From assembly GCA_000166095.1 (NCBI GenBank), contig CP002278.1, positions 218,001 through 282,000 of the forward strand: a stretch of DNA of 64,000 bases, written 5' to 3'. The translations under genes and the position numbers were made by a program. Positions 8,542 through 16,822 of the stretch are shown here, piece by piece (the first letter of the stretch is position 1; each line of letters starts with the position of its first letter). This DNA is from Methanothermus fervidus DSM 2088. Its GTDB lineage: Archaea; Methanobacteriota; Methanobacteria; DSM-2088; Methanothermaceae. The notes under the pieces were generated by a model. That model did no database searches and was not told the origin of the DNA. It was given only the letters and a program-made list of their open reading frames with translations.

Positions 8542-8597
8542 GAAATGTGAGTTCTTCATCATAGGCAATGTCAGCACCCGCGCCCTTTCATCATCAA
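8538..8597 (-). ncRNA. C/D box sRNA A (putative 2'-O-methylation guide)
   Basis: Minus-strand order: box C ATGATGA (8594-8588), a 13-nt guide (8587-8575, nine G or C), box D' CTGA (8574-8571), an 8-nt spacer, box C' ATGATGA (8562-8556), a 13-nt guide (8555-8543), box D CTGA (8542-8539). All four boxes match consensus exactly. By the N+5 rule the modified bases would pair with 8579 (D' guide) and 8547 (D guide); the targets are complementary to the guides but I cannot identify them. It begins eight to ten bases after the stop of a 54-residue membrane protein gene and runs straight into sRNA B. Confidence 0.85.
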
Positions 8598-8605
8598 TAA
8601 AATTT

Positions 8606-8770
8606 TTATTTTTTTAATTTTAAAAGTGTAAAAATAGCTAAAATTCCTACAATTATTATACTTATTGCAGCAAAACGAAATGATATCCTTCTTGACCTCC
8701 AGAAATATGCTATTATTATCAATGTAGCAATGGCAATGATTTTCAGAAAAATTTTTAATTGGATGTTCAT
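8606..8770 (-). CDS. Small two-helix membrane protein (54 aa)
   Basis: A short open frame on the minus strand encodes 54 residues: two hydrophobic segments (about residues 8-23 and 32-50) joined by a basic loop, WRSRRIS, and ending KLKK. By the positive-inside rule the loop and tail would face the cytoplasm. An AGGAG site lies seven bases before ATG 8770; an in-frame ATG at 8776 sits too close to it. No close family is recognised. The base composition is normal for coding DNA here, and the gene fills an otherwise empty stretch. The stop is only eight bases from the sRNA pair, so the RNAs may be processed from its 3' end. Confidence 0.62.
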   Translation of the reverse strand: MNIQLKIFLKIIAIATLIIIAYFWRSRRISFRFAAISIIIVGILAIFTLLKLKK

Positions 8771-8866
8771 TTTCATGTCTCCTAAAAACTTAATTATATT
8801 TTTAGACTAAATTTTTAAATAATATACTCTTTAAATTTTTGATAATCTACTTTTTGAGGGAAAGAT

Positions 8867-10318
8867 ATGAAAATTCATGTATTTAGATATGATCCCAAAG
8901 TTGATAATAAACCATATTATGAAACATATGAAATAAGTAAAAAGGAAAAAATGACAGTATTAGATGCATTAAACACAATAAATGCAAAATATGGGGCAAA
9001 TATTGCCTTTAGAAGTTCATGTAAAGCTGGACAATGTGGATCTTGCGCTGTAAAAGTTAACGGAAAACCTGTTTTAGCTTGTAAACATGAAGTAGAAAAC
9101 AATGCCATTATAGAACCTTTAGATTTACCTGTCATTAAAGATTTAATTGTTGATAGGAAAGAAATGGAAAATAAAGCACGTGAAATGCATTTATATTTAC
9201 ATTCAAAAAAGACTAAAGATCTGAGAATCATAAAACCAGAAAAGTATTGGGATTCTAGGAAAGTTAGAGGTTGTATCGAGTGTTTTTCATGTTTAACAGC
9301 TTGTCCTGTTATCAAAGAGACTTCAAAATATTTAGGACCCTATCATATGAACTATATAGCTAAATTTGCATTTGATCCAAGAGATGAATATAATAGAGTG
9401 TCCCAAGGAATAAAAAAAGGAATTTATTATTGTACTACTTGTGGAGCATGCGAAGAAGTGTGTCCTAAAGGACTAAATCTTCCAGGAGATGCAATAGAAA
9501 AATTGAGAGAACTTGCATATAAAGAAGAGATGGGTCCATTGCCTCCACACACATCTATTAGAAAACGCGTGGAAAAAACTGGAAGATCCGTAGATTTCAT
9601 TGGAAAATCATTTATAGACAATGTCTCAAAATTTGGGGAAAGCAATATAGCATTCTTTACGGGGTGTTTAGTTGATTATAGAATGCCAGAAGTTGGTGAA
9701 GCATTACTAAAAATATTTGAAAATATTGGATTAGATATAGATGTTCCTAAAGGACAAGTATGTTGTGGATCTCCATTAATACGTACAGGGCAGACTGATA
9801 TTGTAAAAGAACTTGTAGAGAAAAACAGAGAAATATTTGAGGGATATGATACTGTAATAACATTGTGTGCTGGGTGTGGATCAACACTAAAAAATGACTA
9901 TCCTAAGTTTGGTGTTAAATTAAATGTTAAAGACATAAGTGAATTTTTAGTTGATAAAAATCTAAACCTTAAACCTATTAAAATGAGAGTAACCTATCAT
10001 GACCCTTGTCATTTGGCTAGAGGACAAAACGTTCGTAAAGAGCCACGAAAAATTTTAAATAAAATTCCTGGATTAGATTTTGTTGAAATGGATGAACCTG
10101 ATAGGTGTTGTGGTGCAGGTGGAGGTGTGAGATCAGGCAAACCTGAATTAGCCCAAAAACTGGCTAAAAAGAAAATAGAGATGGCAGAAAAAATAAATGC
10201 AGATGCAATTATAACCATATGTCCATTTTGTCAATTAAATATGCAAGATGCAGCAAATAAAAAATCTACAAAAATTAAAGTTTTAAACATAGTAGAATTA
10301 TTAAGAAAAGGTTTGTAA
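8867..10318 (+). CDS. tfrB: Thiol:fumarate reductase (CoM/CoB) subunit B
   Basis: The 483-residue protein matches TfrB of Methanobacteriales. The N-terminal 100 residues form a [2Fe-2S] ferredoxin domain (CKAGQCGSCAVKV, then LACKHE). Two [4Fe-4S] motifs follow, CIECFSCLTACP near 136 and CTTCGACEEVCPKG near 186. The C-terminal half has two CCG (heterodisulfide-reductase HdrB-type) domains, with CCGSP...CAGCGS and CHLARG...CCGAGGG...CPFC. With the flavoprotein TfrA, encoded elsewhere, it reduces fumarate to succinate while oxidising coenzymes M and B to the heterodisulfide. TrmJ starts two bases after the stop, so the genes are probably co-transcribed. Confidence 0.93.
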   Translation: MKIHVFRYDPKVDNKPYYETYEISKKEKMTVLDALNTINAKYGANIAFRSSCKAGQCGSCAVKVNGKPVLACKHEVENNAIIEPLDLPVIKDLIVDRKEMENKAREMHLYLHSKKTKDLRIIKPEKYWDSRKVRGCIECFSCLTACPVIKETSKYLGPYHMNYIAKFAFDPRDEYNRVSQGIKKGIYYCTTCGACEEVCPKGLNLPGDAIEKLRELAYKEEMGPLPPHTSIRKRVEKTGRSVDFIGKSFIDNVSKFGESNIAFFTGCLVDYRMPEVGEALLKIFENIGLDIDVPKGQVCCGSPLIRTGQTDIVKELVEKNREIFEGYDTVITLCAGCGSTLKNDYPKFGVKLNVKDISEFLVDKNLNLKPIKMRVTYHDPCHLARGQNVRKEPRKILNKIPGLDFVEMDEPDRCCGAGGGVRSGKPELAQKLAKKKIEMAEKINADAIITICPFCQLNMQDAANKKSTKIKVLNIVELLRKGL

Positions 10319-10320
10319 CG

Positions 10321-11016
10321 ATGTTAGAAAATATAACTGTCGTATTTGTTGAACCAAAGACCGCGGGAAACATAGGTTTTATGGCAAGAGCAATGAAAAA
10401 TTTTGGATTGAAAAAATTAATCCTTATAAATCCCTGCAAATTAAGTAAGGAAGCATATTATCATGCAGTGCATGCTAAAGATATTATAAAGAATTCTAAA
10501 GTCTACGAATCTTTAAATAAAATGCTTGAAAAAGAAAATATTAATTTATTGGTTGGTACAAGTGGCGTAGTTGCAGGGGATCGTAATATAGAGAGGATAT
10601 CAGTTACGCCAGAATATTTGGCTGAAAATATACAAAAAAATACGGCTATTTTATTTGGAAGAGAAGACCATGGACTATACAGCCATGAGTTAAGAATGTG
10701 TGATCTTATCCTTACAATTCCAACAAGTAAAGAATATCCTATTATGAATGTGTCCCATGCAGCCGCAGTAATTTTTTATGAATTATTCAAAAAAATGGAA
10801 GATACATGTGAAATTGAGAAAGAAATTGCATCCTACAAAGAAAAAGAATTGTTAAAAAAAGAAATAAATGAAGTTGTATCAAAATTAGACATGCCAATAC
10901 ATAAAAAAAGAAATGCAATAAAAGTTTTTAAAAACATAATTGGTAGATCATTTTTAACTAAAAAAGAATTTCATGTATTGATGGGTATATTTAGATCCAT
11001 AAAAAGAAATATATAG
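10321..11016 (+). CDS. SpoU/TrmH-family RNA 2'-O-methyltransferase (TrmJ-like)
   Basis: The 231-residue protein carries the three SPOUT knot motifs: an early EPKTAGNIGFMARAMKNFG, then ALLFGRE-type ILFGREDHGLYSHEL, and finally PIMNVSHAAAVIFYELF, which contribute to the AdoMet-binding trefoil knot. The spacing and the extra C-terminal helical region match TrmJ-type enzymes, which methylate ribose 32 of tRNA in archaea and bacteria. The exact target is inferred from the family. It starts two bases after tfrB and its stop overlaps the possible GTG start of the DUF1512 gene, indicating one transcript. Confidence 0.88.
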   Translation: MLENITVVFVEPKTAGNIGFMARAMKNFGLKKLILINPCKLSKEAYYHAVHAKDIIKNSKVYESLNKMLEKENINLLVGTSGVVAGDRNIERISVTPEYLAENIQKNTAILFGREDHGLYSHELRMCDLILTIPTSKEYPIMNVSHAAAVIFYELFKKMEDTCEIEKEIASYKEKELLKKEINEVVSKLDMPIHKKRNAIKVFKNIIGRSFLTKKEFHVLMGIFRSIKRNI

Positions 11017-11027
11017 TGGGAAAGACA

Positions 11028-12137
11028 ATGTTATTTGGAGATAACACTACTGGCTTAATCTTACTTTTAATTTTCTTAATTATTTTTCCAATGGTAATGA
11101 ATCAGATGCTTCTACGCAACGTATCTAGATATGTAGAAGAAATGGAAAAGAAAGTTGAGGAAGCCGAAAAATTAATAATAAAGATGTGTAAAAGGAAACA
11201 TTCAAAAGAATTAAAGAAATTTTTAGAATTCTTTGTTGCAAAGCCATCTAGATTAGACCCACATGGAATTGTGAAAAGATTTGAAAAAATATTAAACATG
11301 AGTGAGAAAAGATTTAAAGAGGTTGCAGATAAGGTCTTAGAGGATTTAGACGAAGAAAAAAAATCTAATTTTATAATGGCTTTAAAATCTACCTTAAGTT
11401 TGAAATCAACGGCAAAAATCATAAGACATAACCTTGAATTAGCTAAAAAAACAAAGAATTTTCAAATATTAATAGCATTGCAAATGAACCTCAACCTAAT
11501 AAGACGTTTTTTTGAAGCTCAATTTGAAGGTGTTAAAGCATTTTCAAAAGGATTACCAGTTGGTGACAGTGCCGGGGTAGTTGTTGCTGGAGCCCTGATG
11601 GATGGTAACGATGATTTGAAAGAAATGGGAGATATGGTATATACTAAAAAAAGTATAGATGGTAGAAATGTGATTATAGTAAGAAGTAAAGGACCTGGGG
11701 CAAGAATTGGTAGAGTTGGAAGAGTAGTAACAAGATTAATTGACAAAAATAATATTGATCATTTAATTATGATAGATGCTGCTGTAAAATTAGAAGGAGA
11801 AAAAACTGGAAGTGTTGCTGAAGGTGTGGGGGTCGTAGTTGGCGGAACAGGCGTTGAAAAATGGTTAATAGAAAATAAAATCACTGAAAAGGACATAGAT
11901 GTGAGTTCAGTTATAATTAAAATGAGTCTTGAAGAAGCTGTAAGTCAGATGAATAAAAAAATATTAGAAGGATGTAAAAAAGCAATAAAAATTGTTAATA
12001 AAATGATTGAAAGATATGAAAAAGATAGTAATATTCTTGTTGTTGGAGTAGGCAATAGTTCAGGAATACCTAATGTTGTTGAAGATCTTTCTAAAATAAA
12101 AATTAAGGAAGAGGTAAAAAATGGCAATACTAAGTGA
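11028..12137 (+). CDS. DUF1512-type conserved archaeal protein, membrane-anchored
   Basis: The protein begins with one hydrophobic helix (about residues 8-25). A long charged coiled-coil-like region follows to about residue 150. The C-terminal half is a conserved globular domain with GDSAGVVVAGALM, RSKGPGARIGRVGRV, MIDAAVKLEGEKTG-VAEGVGV and VVGVGNSSGIPN. The glycine-rich loops look like nucleotide or phosphate binding. I take it as the archaeal DUF1512 family; its function is not established. ATG 11028 is preceded by GGGAAAG; a GTG at 11016 overlapping the TrmJ stop would add four residues. The 3' end overlaps dcd by 17 bases. Confidence 0.75.
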   Translation: MLFGDNTTGLILLLIFLIIFPMVMNQMLLRNVSRYVEEMEKKVEEAEKLIIKMCKRKHSKELKKFLEFFVAKPSRLDPHGIVKRFEKILNMSEKRFKEVADKVLEDLDEEKKSNFIMALKSTLSLKSTAKIIRHNLELAKKTKNFQILIALQMNLNLIRRFFEAQFEGVKAFSKGLPVGDSAGVVVAGALMDGNDDLKEMGDMVYTKKSIDGRNVIIVRSKGPGARIGRVGRVVTRLIDKNNIDHLIMIDAAVKLEGEKTGSVAEGVGVVVGGTGVEKWLIENKITEKDIDVSSVIIKMSLEEAVSQMNKKILEGCKKAIKIVNKMIERYEKDSNILVVGVGNSSGIPNVVEDLSKIKIKEEVKNGNTK

Positions 12138-12717
12138 TAGAGACATTGAAAAATATTTGAAAAAGGGTATTATATCTATAGAACCATTAGAAGACCCAAA
12201 AAATCAAATACAGCCAGCATCTGTAGATTTGAGGGTTGGTCATAAATTTAAAAGTTTTAAAATTATTAGAAAACCATATATAGATCCAAAAAAAGGACGT
12301 GATTTAGAATCATATATGGATACATTTCATTTGGAAGATGGCGAAGCTTTTATCATTCATCCAGGTGAATTTGCATTAGCAAGTACTTATGAAACTATTA
12401 AACTTCCAAAACATCTAGTAGGAAGAGTTGAAGGTCGTTCTTCTATTGGAAGGTTGGGCGTGACAGTTCATGTAACAGCAGGTTATATAGATCCTGGATT
12501 TCATGGAAAGATAACATTGGAAATATCAAATATAGGTAAGATGCCAATAGCAATATATCCAAAGCAAAGAATTTGTCAAATAGTTTTTGAAACAATGACC
12601 TCTCCTGCTAAAAGGCCATATGGACATCCTGAGAGAGATAGTAAGTACATGGGACAGAATGGCCCTGAAAGTAGTAAAATATCAAAAGATTATGAGATAA
12701 AACATGGTAAAATTTAA
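12121..12717 (+). CDS. dcd: dCTP deaminase
   Basis: The 198-residue protein has the trimeric dUTPase/dCTP-deaminase fold: an N-terminal ILSDRDI, then IQPASVDLRVG, GRVEGRSSIGRLGV (the conserved ERSSLGR-type active-site strand), TAGYIDPGFHGKITLEISN with the catalytic glutamate, and a C-terminal YGHPERDSKYMGQ tail that closes over the nucleotide. It makes dUTP (or dUMP in the bifunctional archaeal form) from dCTP, feeding thymidylate synthesis. I cannot tell the mono- from the bifunctional type by eye. The overlaps with the genes on both sides indicate tight translational coupling. Confidence 0.92.
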   Translation: MAILSDRDIEKYLKKGIISIEPLEDPKNQIQPASVDLRVGHKFKSFKIIRKPYIDPKKGRDLESYMDTFHLEDGEAFIIHPGEFALASTYETIKLPKHLVGRVEGRSSIGRLGVTVHVTAGYIDPGFHGKITLEISNIGKMPIAIYPKQRICQIVFETMTSPAKRPYGHPERDSKYMGQNGPESSKISKDYEIKHGKI

Positions 12718-12730
12718 ACTAGGTGATAAC

Positions 12731-14479
12731 ATGGATAAAGTAATGGAAATCGCAAAAAGAAGAGGATTTTTATGGCCTTCATTTGAAATATATGAAGGAC
12801 TTTCAGGATTTTATGATTATGGTCCTTTGGGAGTTCTATTAAAAAGAAAAATAATTGAAAAATGGAGAGAATACTATACAATTAAAGAAGGATTTTATGA
12901 AGTAGAGACACCAAATGTCATGCCAAAAGAAGTTTTAAAGGCATCAGGCCATGTTGATCATTTTAATGATCCAATGACAAAATGTAAAGATTGTTCAGAA
13001 ATTTATAGAGCAGATCACCTTATAAAAGATGAGACAGGTGAAGATGTAGAAGGTCTCAGCAATGAAAAACTTACAGAAATAATTTCTAAGAAAAAAATAA
13101 GATGTCCTAAATGTGGGGGACACCTATCACATGTATGGAGCTATAATTTAATGTTTCAAACATTGATAGGACCAACTGGTAAAAAAGTTGGATATTTGAG
13201 GCCTGAAACTGCACAAGGAATTTTTGTTCTTTTTAAGAGATTAATGAGATTTTATAGAAATAAATTGCCTTTTGGTGTTGTACAGATTGGTAAATCATTT
13301 AGAAATGAGATATCACCTAGACAAGGTGTTATAAGGCTTCGTGAATTCACTCAAGCTGAAGCAGAAATATTTGTAGAACCAGATAACAAAACACATCCCA
13401 AATTTCATAAAGTAGCAGATGAAAAATTAAAACTTTTTTCTGCAGAAAAACAACTTAACGGTGAAAAACCTGAAAAAATTTCATTAAAAGAAGCTGTAGA
13501 TGAAAATATTATATCTAGCGAATTGTTAGCTTATCACCTTTATCTAACAAAAGAGTTTCTAACTGATTTAGGAATACCTGAAGAAATGATAAGATTTAGA
13601 CAACATCTACCTAGTGAAATGGCACATTATGCCGCTGATTGTTGGGATGCTGAAGTATATATGGGAGAATTTGGATGGATAGAAGTTGTAGGAATAGCTG
13701 ATAGAACAAATTATGATCTTAAGTCTCACATGGAAAGTAGTGGTGAAGATCTAAGAATATTTGTTGAGTATGAAAAACCCAAATTGGTTAAAAAAGTTGA
13801 GATACATCCTAGAATGGATAAAATAGGTCCTAGATTTAAAGAAAAAGCCAAGAAAATTTTAAAAAAGCTAAAAAATATGGAACCAGAAAAAATTAAAAAA
13901 GAATTGTCTAAAAATGAAGGAAAAATTAAGATTAAGATCGACAATGAAGAATTTGAAATATATGAAGATGAAATAGAAATAAAAGAAAAAAGGAAATATA
14001 TAAAAGGTAAAAAAGTTCTTCCACATGTCATTGAACCATCTTTTGGTATAGATAGAATTTTTTATGCAACAATGATACACAACTTTGTAGAAGATGATGA
14101 AAGAACTTACTTTGATTTTCCAACAGATATAGCTCCAATACCAGTTGCAGTCTTTCCATTACTCAATAAAAAAGAATTGATAAATTTAGCAATTAAAATA
14201 AAGAAAGATTTACAAAAAGAAGGTTTAATCGTTAATTATGATGAGTCAGGAACTATAGGTAGGCGTTATGCTCGTGCAGATGAAATAGGAATTCCATTTG
14301 CAATTACAGTTGACCACCAATCTATAGAAGATGGTACAGTTACAATAAGGAATAGATCTGATAAAAAACAAGTTAGGATTGCCATTAATAAAATACCAGA
14401 TACTATTAAAAAATTGATCAAAGGTGATATAAAGTTCCATGAATTATTTTACCATGAAGAACTTTTAGTTCGTGATTAG
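12731..14479 (+). CDS. glyS: Glycyl-tRNA synthetase (class II, archaeal type)
   Basis: The 582-residue enzyme begins MDKVMEIAKRRGFLWPSFEIY. Class II motif 2 is in SFRNEISPRQGVIRLREFTQAE and motif 3 in EPSFGIDRIFYA. Glycine-pocket residues lie in LRPETAQGIFV and in the later WIEVVGIADRTNYDL. A zinc-binding insertion has CKDC near 86 and CPKC near 130. The C-terminal anticodon-binding domain starts near 470 (IAPIPVAVFPLL). ATG 12731 is preferred because AGGTGAT precedes it; upstream in-frame codons overlap dcd. It is followed with no gap by the DUF366 gene. Confidence 0.95.
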   Translation: MDKVMEIAKRRGFLWPSFEIYEGLSGFYDYGPLGVLLKRKIIEKWREYYTIKEGFYEVETPNVMPKEVLKASGHVDHFNDPMTKCKDCSEIYRADHLIKDETGEDVEGLSNEKLTEIISKKKIRCPKCGGHLSHVWSYNLMFQTLIGPTGKKVGYLRPETAQGIFVLFKRLMRFYRNKLPFGVVQIGKSFRNEISPRQGVIRLREFTQAEAEIFVEPDNKTHPKFHKVADEKLKLFSAEKQLNGEKPEKISLKEAVDENIISSELLAYHLYLTKEFLTDLGIPEEMIRFRQHLPSEMAHYAADCWDAEVYMGEFGWIEVVGIADRTNYDLKSHMESSGEDLRIFVEYEKPKLVKKVEIHPRMDKIGPRFKEKAKKILKKLKNMEPEKIKKELSKNEGKIKIKIDNEEFEIYEDEIEIKEKRKYIKGKKVLPHVIEPSFGIDRIFYATMIHNFVEDDERTYFDFPTDIAPIPVAVFPLLNKKELINLAIKIKKDLQKEGLIVNYDESGTIGRRYARADEIGIPFAITVDHQSIEDGTVTIRNRSDKKQVRIAINKIPDTIKKLIKGDIKFHELFYHEELLVRD

Positions 14480-15046
14480 ATGAAACATTGTCACTTAAAA
14501 AAGAAGATAAAATATGATGGTAGTCAATTAAAACCATTTTGGGCACTGGAAGAATTAAATATAAAAGGACCTAGTATAGTCACGTGGATAGGTCCAATGA
14601 ATATAAAAAAGGAAAAAATAGTAGATTATGAAGATAAAGGGAGAGAAATAAAAGGAGGAGAAATGGCACATTTTATTATTGAACATTTTGACAGCCAACC
14701 TGGTAACATAAAATTATGTTACCATAGACAAAGGATGTTAATAATGATATTAAAAGAAGAACTATTGAAGATGGGTATCAAGACAAGAAGAGAAGGCGAT
14801 GATCTCTATATTAATGATTCTAAACTTACAGTGTCTATAGCCACTGCTTCAATAAGTAGTATGAAAATACATTTGGGCATAAATTTAAGTAGTGAAGGTA
14901 CACCAGAAAACATAAAAACAATAGGTCTCAAAGAATGTAACTTAGATAATAAAGACATCAAAAAATTGATTAAAAATGTTGCTGAGAAGTATATAGAAGA
15001 AATTAGAAAAATTGAAGAGGATATTACAAAAACAAAAACAATGTAA
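14480..15046 (+). CDS. DUF366-family conserved archaeal protein
   Basis: The 188-residue protein starts with the ATG directly after the glyS stop. Conserved-looking segments are YDGSQLKPFWAL, VTWIGPMNI, DYEDKGREIKGGEMAHFIIEHFD, RQRMLIMILKEEL and SIATASISSMKIHLGINL. These match the archaeal DUF366 family as I know it. No catalytic motif is obvious, though conserved acidic and histidine residues around GGEMAHFIIEHFD could form an active site. There is no signal peptide or membrane segment. It sits between a tRNA synthetase and two archaeosine-pathway genes, so a link to tRNA is possible but unproven. Confidence 0.75.
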   Translation: MKHCHLKKKIKYDGSQLKPFWALEELNIKGPSIVTWIGPMNIKKEKIVDYEDKGREIKGGEMAHFIIEHFDSQPGNIKLCYHRQRMLIMILKEELLKMGIKTRREGDDLYINDSKLTVSIATASISSMKIHLGINLSSEGTPENIKTIGLKECNLDNKDIKKLIKNVAEKYIEEIRKIEEDITKTKTM

Positions 15047-15058
15047 TGTGGGAATTAA

Positions 15059-15547
15059 ATGGAAGTTGTATTAAATGGTATTCATGCAAATTTAAGGTTT
15101 TCAGCAGCGCATATAATACCTGGTCATGAATTTTGTGGACGCTTACATGGTCATTCGTATATTGTAGATGTTAAAGTCAAAGGTAAAGAATCTGGTAAGT
15201 TTGGTTTTGTAATTGATTTCAAAGACATTAAAAAAATCGTCCGTTCAATATGTTCAAAACTTGATCATAAGGTATTGATACCAAAGAATAATGACATGAT
15301 GGAACTTGAAATCAAGAATGACTCTGTAATTTTTCAGATTGCTAATAAAAAATATGAACTTCCGAAAGAAGATTGTGTTTTGCTTGATATAAAATCAACA
15401 ACTGCAGAATCGTTAGCAAAATATTTTGCAAATCTTATTTTGAAAAAAATTGAAGAGAAAAACGGATACAAAATTTCAGAAATTGAAGTGTGTGTAAATG
15501 AAGGTATTGGACAAGGAGCAATATTTAAAAAGAAAGTGAAAAAATGA
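15059..15547 (+). CDS. queD: 6-carboxytetrahydropterin synthase (QueD/PTPS family)
   Basis: The 162-residue protein has the zinc-binding histidines of the family in [10 protein letters not shown] and [14 protein letters not shown], plus [13 protein letters not shown], a LDHKVLIP motif, and a late conserved glutamate in [11 protein letters not shown]. QueD turns 7,8-dihydroneopterin triphosphate into 6-carboxytetrahydropterin on the path to preQ0. Here the product should be archaeosine at tRNA position 15. A cysteine (EFCGRLHGH) stands just before the zinc histidines. A middle insertion (about residues 78-98) is typical of archaeal members. It overlaps queE by four bases. Confidence 0.88.
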   Translation: MEVVLNGIHANLRFSAAHIIPGHEFCGRLHGHSYIVDVKVKGKESGKFGFVIDFKDIKKIVRSICSKLDHKVLIPKNNDMMELEIKNDSVIFQIANKKYELPKEDCVLLDIKSTTAESLAKYFANLILKKIEEKNGYKISEIEVCVNEGIGQGAIFKKKVKK

Positions 15548-16242
15548 AAGCACCAGTGTATGAAATATTCTCAAGTATTCAGGGAGAGGGATTATTAGTT
15601 GGAAAAAGACAAATATTTGTAAGATTTGCTGGATGTAATCTAGATTGTATATATTGTGATACACCGAAAAGTAGAGATCCTAAGAATGGGAAATTATTTT
15701 CAGTTGATGAGCTTTATAAATCAGTAAAAAGTTTGGTAACACCTGATTTACATTCTATTTGTTTGACAGGTGGAGAGCCTTTACTTTATGCTGATTTTAT
15801 AAAAAAATTTTTAAAAAAATGTGAATTTAATGCTTTGTTGGAGACAAATGGATCTCTACCAGACAATGCAAAAGTAATATCGAAATTTATAGATTATGCA
15901 GCAGTAGATATAAAATTACCTAGATATATTACTGTTATGGGTGAAGAAATCATAGAAAAAGAAATTGAAACGATAAACATATTAATGGCAAAAAAGGTAT
16001 ACACTTATTGTAAGATTGTAGTCTTACCATCTACAAAAGTCAAAAGTTTAAAAAAAGTCGTTAAAAAAATTAGAGATGGGATTGTAAATCCGTTAGGGCT
16101 TCAAATAGTGTTACAGCCAAGTAGCCCTTTAAAAAATTGGATTGGTAAGCAAAAACGCCTACTTAAAATGTCTGAGATAATAGGTAAAGATTTTAATGTG
16201 AGAATCATACCTCAAATTCACAAGATCCTAAAATTTCGGTGA
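15544..16242 (+). CDS. queE: 7-carboxy-7-deazaguanine synthase (radical SAM)
   Basis: The 232-residue enzyme has the QueE opening [20 protein letters not shown] and the radical SAM cluster motif CNLDCIYCD (CxxxCxxC with the family's preceding FAGC). [10 protein letters not shown] serves as the GGE motif for AdoMet. QueE contracts the pterin ring of 6-carboxytetrahydropterin to 7-carboxy-7-deazaguanine. Its ATG overlaps the queD stop, so both steps are made from one message. RaSEA at 43342 acts later in the same pathway. A strong GAGGAGGT beginning at the queE stop belongs to the next gene. Confidence 0.92.
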   Translation: MKAPVYEIFSSIQGEGLLVGKRQIFVRFAGCNLDCIYCDTPKSRDPKNGKLFSVDELYKSVKSLVTPDLHSICLTGGEPLLYADFIKKFLKKCEFNALLETNGSLPDNAKVISKFIDYAAVDIKLPRYITVMGEEIIEKEIETINILMAKKVYTYCKIVVLPSTKVKSLKKVVKKIRDGIVNPLGLQIVLQPSSPLKNWIGKQKRLLKMSEIIGKDFNVRIIPQIHKILKFR

Positions 16243-16254
16243 GGAGGTCTTAGT

Positions 16255-16821
16255 TTGGATATAGAGACGAAAATAACTGTACGCGATGCCATGACACCAA
16301 ATGTTATAACAGCACCACCAAATATTAGTGTAGCAGAAGCTGCAGCAATAATGTCTAAAAAGCGTGTTGGGAGTATAATTATCAAGGACAACTCAGGTCC
16401 TATAGGATTAGTAACTGAAAGTGATATAATTAGGAAAGTTGTTGCAAAGGATTTAAAAGCTAGTGAAGTTAAAGTCAGTGAAATCATGACAAAAAATTTG
16501 ATAACTATTGAACCAGAGAGCGAAATACGTGAAGCTGCTCACTTAATGGCAAAAAATAATATAAGAAGGCTTCCTGTAGTTAAGAATGGTGTCTTAGTTG
16601 GTATAATAACATCAACAGATATAATGGTAGTGGCACCAGAATTAACTGAAATTTTAGTTGAGAATGCAAGAATGAAAGAAAATGAATTTTTACAAAGAGA
16701 AGAACGAGAAGAATCAATACCAGGTGTATGTGAAATTTGTGGAACTTATGCTGAATATTTAGAAGAGGTTGATGGAAAATTTGTATGTGAGGATTGTAAA
16801 AGAGAATTAAAGGGTGAATAA
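16255..16821 (+). CDS. Two-CBS protein with C-terminal zinc ribbon
   Basis: The 188-residue protein has two CBS motifs: [14 protein letters not shown]...GLVTESDI (about 8-62) and [14 protein letters not shown]...GIITSTDI (about 73-125). After a charged linker comes a zinc-ribbon-like tail with CEICG and CEDCK. CBS pairs bind adenine nucleotides; the ribbon may bind nucleic acid or protein. Start TTG 16255 is set by GAGGAGGT. It opens a run of five CBS-domain genes on the same strand. No enzyme domain is attached. Confidence 0.88.
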   Translation: MDIETKITVRDAMTPNVITAPPNISVAEAAAIMSKKRVGSIIIKDNSGPIGLVTESDIIRKVVAKDLKASEVKVSEIMTKNLITIEPESEIREAAHLMAKNNIRRLPVVKNGVLVGIITSTDIMVVAPELTEILVENARMKENEFLQREEREESIPGVCEICGTYAEYLEEVDGKFVCEDCKRELKGE

Positions 16822-16822
16822 A

